From contig JAQVCB010000018.1 of the NCBI GenBank assembly GCA_028689995.1, forward strand, positions 1-35,658: DNA of 35,658 nt, given 5' to 3'. Shown in pieces: positions 34,284 to 35,658 of the stretch; positions within the stretch are counted from its first letter, which is position 1, and every line of letters starts with the position of its first letter. A program made the position numbers and the translations under genes. This DNA comes from Candidatus Gastranaerophilales bacterium (lineage in GTDB: Bacteria > Cyanobacteriota > Vampirovibrionia > Gastranaerophilales > UBA9579). Under the pieces are notes generated by a model that was not told where the DNA came from, searched no databases, and saw only the letters and a program-made list of their open reading frames with translations.

Positions 34284-34307
34284 TGTGTAGTAAGAATTTA
34301 CTACACA
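34284..34307. promoter_or_regulatory. 10-bp-arm operator-like palindrome
   Basis: TGTGTAGTAA, four bases, TTACTACACA. The symmetry and size suit a dimeric DNA-binding protein. It lies about 135 bases upstream of the start at 34442. Confidence 0.55.
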
Positions 34308-34441
34308 TAATTCTAACTTAATAGTACACATATACAGTTTAATATTCTGTGATATTAACATCAAAAATAGCAATTATCTTTACAGGTTTGTTTTAATTAT
34401 TATAGGAAACAAAATACATAAATCATGAGGTTGGAAATATC

Positions 34442-35488
34442 TTGGAACTATCAAGTATCTATCCTCAATATATAGCTGCTAAACAGCAAGACAGGAGACA
34501 AGATAATGACCTGTCTTATTCTGGTGCAGAAAGAAGAGGTGGAGAAGACAGAAGAAATCCATTCAGACCTGATAATAAACTATGGAATGATATAACTCAA
34601 ATTAAGTCTACTGATAAAGATGTATTTGAGGCATTCAGAAGACATAATATTCCTTCTACTATACAGGGTATTGATTCATCCAGTAATAATTCTTCAAATG
34701 ATGATAAGAAGATACAGTTTGAAAAAGCACTTGTTGAAGGAATTGCAAGTTCAGTTCCTTTTGTCAGAAGAGGAATTGGATGCAGAGATTCATTTGATAA
34801 TGATGAAGATTCTAAAGGATGGGGGAAATTAGCCATACTTGCCTTAAATATCCCTGAAGATGGAAGAGATATTGGTAATGCAGGAAAACAGATATTAAAT
34901 ATTCCTTTAAAGGAAGGTGAAATAAGAACTCCAAACACTCATCAGGTAAAATTCAGTTTCTTTAGAGGTACATTGCTTGAACCATTAATATGTAAACTCC
35001 CTAAAAACATACAAAACAAGTTAGCATATTATGATGTATCACTATATGATACTAAGTTTGGCAACAAATTACTTAATAAACTTGGAGAACCTACTGAATA
35101 TGTAATGCGAACATCAAGACCTAATAAAATTAAAGGTGGAATGGTAAAAGCATTTATGCTTGAAGGTAACAAATTATCCAGTCTCATAGGCAGAGGAATG
35201 ATGAGAGTTCCTGTTATTTCAGTTTACGCTTTTTCTGCTTTTGAATTATCCTCAATATATAGGGCTTTTACATCTTCAAAGAACTTAAAAGATAATATAA
35301 TCAATGGAAACAAACAATTAGTGAAATCAACAATCAACGTATTTTCATTTATCATAGCAAGTGCAGTTCTTGGAGCATTTTTAGCATCTAAAAATGGGGC
35401 AGCTGGTTCTCTTGTTGGTATTGGGCTTGGCAGCTATTTTGGAACTAAAGCTGGTAATCTTATTAATGCTCAGGTAGATAAAATTTAG
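34442..35488 (+). CDS. Hypothetical protein with C-terminal glycine-zipper segments
   Basis: 348 aa. The start is TTG (GAGG eleven bases upstream), so the N-terminus is tentative. Near residue 27 is GAERRGGEDRR, a short Arg-rich repeat motif seen in varied bacterial proteins. The middle is polar. From about 250 there are two hydrophobic stretches, the last with small-residue spacing (AVLGAFLASKNGAAGSLVGI, then GLGSYFGTKAG), a glycine zipper that could insert into or line a membrane. No family is recognised; a membrane-associated protein of the mobile element is likely. It is convergent with the partial gene at the window end, their stops overlapping. Confidence 0.6.
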   Translation: MELSSIYPQYIAAKQQDRRQDNDLSYSGAERRGGEDRRNPFRPDNKLWNDITQIKSTDKDVFEAFRRHNIPSTIQGIDSSSNNSSNDDKKIQFEKALVEGIASSVPFVRRGIGCRDSFDNDEDSKGWGKLAILALNIPEDGRDIGNAGKQILNIPLKEGEIRTPNTHQVKFSFFRGTLLEPLICKLPKNIQNKLAYYDVSLYDTKFGNKLLNKLGEPTEYVMRTSRPNKIKGGMVKAFMLEGNKLSSLIGRGMMRVPVISVYAFSAFELSSIYRAFTSSKNLKDNIINGNKQLVKSTINVFSFIIASAVLGAFLASKNGAAGSLVGIGLGSYFGTKAGNLINAQVDKI

Positions 35489-35658
35489 GGTTTACCCTGC
35501 ATTTTTTCAGCAATTACTTCAAGAGCTTCTTGGAAATCATCAATTACTCCACCCCTTTTTTTAGGAGTTTCAGCAAGGGCTTTTTCAATAGCTTCTTCTG
35601 TTGCTTTTGATGAAGATACAACGCCATCTCGTAACATTCCAATTAGAGGAACACCATC
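35485..35658 (-). CDS. Partial gene at window edge, hypothetical
   Basis: The minus strand is open from the window edge to TAA at 35487-35485, giving 57 residues of a C-terminus (ending DDFQEALEVIAEKMQGKP). The amphipathic helical, Glu/Lys-rich ending is normal for a cytoplasmic protein. The start is outside the window and the family is not recognised. AGGGTTTACCCT with a following T-run at 35487-35507 may end the convergent + strand transcript. Confidence 0.55.
   Translation of the reverse strand, partial: DGVPLIGMLRDGVVSSSKATEEAIEKALAETPKKRGGVIDDFQEALEVIAEKMQGKP

Larger units (their letters stand above)
33438..34441. other. 1-kb non-coding region, candidate replication origin
   Basis: No coding frame of note on either strand. 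It holds ACCCTGTA copies (33440, 33757, a variant at 33853), a CCCCTAT/ATAGGGG inverted repeat (33949-33955, 33974-33980), a consensus DnaA box at 33981-33989 directly next to a small hairpin (ACACC/GGTGT to 34001), and TGTGTAGTAA-GAAT-TTACTACACA at 34284-34307. The composition is AT-rich. The location directly after the SF3 helicase gene suits an origin. Confidence 0.5.

Noticed and set aside
34597-34938. 113-codon minus-strand frame
   Set aside because: Antisense to the 34442 gene, with no start signal; the sense frame is longer and continues past it.

Overview
The window is a strongly AT-rich bacterial chromosome segment using the standard code, with several TTG/GTG starts and Shine-Dalgarno sequences. 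No tRNA, rRNA or CRISPR array was seen. The pairing of a geranylgeranyl/farnesyl diphosphate synthase gene with a DUF212 (divergent PAP2) gene is a neighbourhood I know from Cyanobacteria. Together with the low GC, the type-II prenyl synthase and the small proteins of unknown family, it makes a non-photosynthetic cyanobacterial relative (Vampirovibrionia/Melainabacteria, Gastranaerophilales-like) my best guess. This is an inference, not a demonstration.

Layout. (1) 0.3-13 kb is ordinary core genome. It holds a DUF212-prenyl synthase-rsgA operon, a secreted HNH-type protein, an ImmA/IrrE-like protein, a pgeF + SEC-C operon, a PfkB kinase, a decayed IS3-family transposase, a PiT phosphate transporter, a DedA protein, a cysteine-free ArsR regulator with a large palindrome abutting its start codon, cobO, a VanZ-like protein and a few unknowns. 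(2) 13-14.9 kb holds a CheR-like methyltransferase and two broken genes, one a hexapeptide acyltransferase that has lost its middle. (3) 14.9-29.6 kb is a surface-glycan or protein-glycosylation island. It contains three stand-alone GT2 glycosyltransferases, a radical SAM-GT2 fusion, a second radical SAM enzyme, two methyltransferases (one FkbM type), two HAD proteins, two tandem nucleotidyltransferases and a COG5610-type protein. (4) 29.6-30.1 kb holds a small inverted-repeat element and a serine-recombinase remnant. (5) 30.1-35.7 kb looks like a plasmid- or phage-derived element. It has a D5/P4-type SF3 helicase, an RNase H, unknown proteins and about 1 kb of non-coding DNA with origin-like features.

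How the island may work. Seven of its genes, including the broken acyltransferase, carry the same roughly 90-residue Rossmann-like module. Its pattern is K-x-I-x-x-Y/F-G-x-G, then a G-F/I-x-D step, then a P-x-x-hydrophobic region. It is fused to different catalytic domains: GT2, HAD, the C-terminal half of COG5610, FkbM methyltransferase and acyltransferase. This suggests a shared docking or sugar-nucleotide-sensing part that makes one assembly out of many enzymes. Two radical SAM enzymes, one covalently joined to a glycosyltransferase, point to an unusual modified sugar or a glycan-linked radical modification. Five of the genes lie close together on the + strand (17.27-25.4 kb); a repeat element and a new promoter then separate a second + strand group (25.7-29.6 kb).
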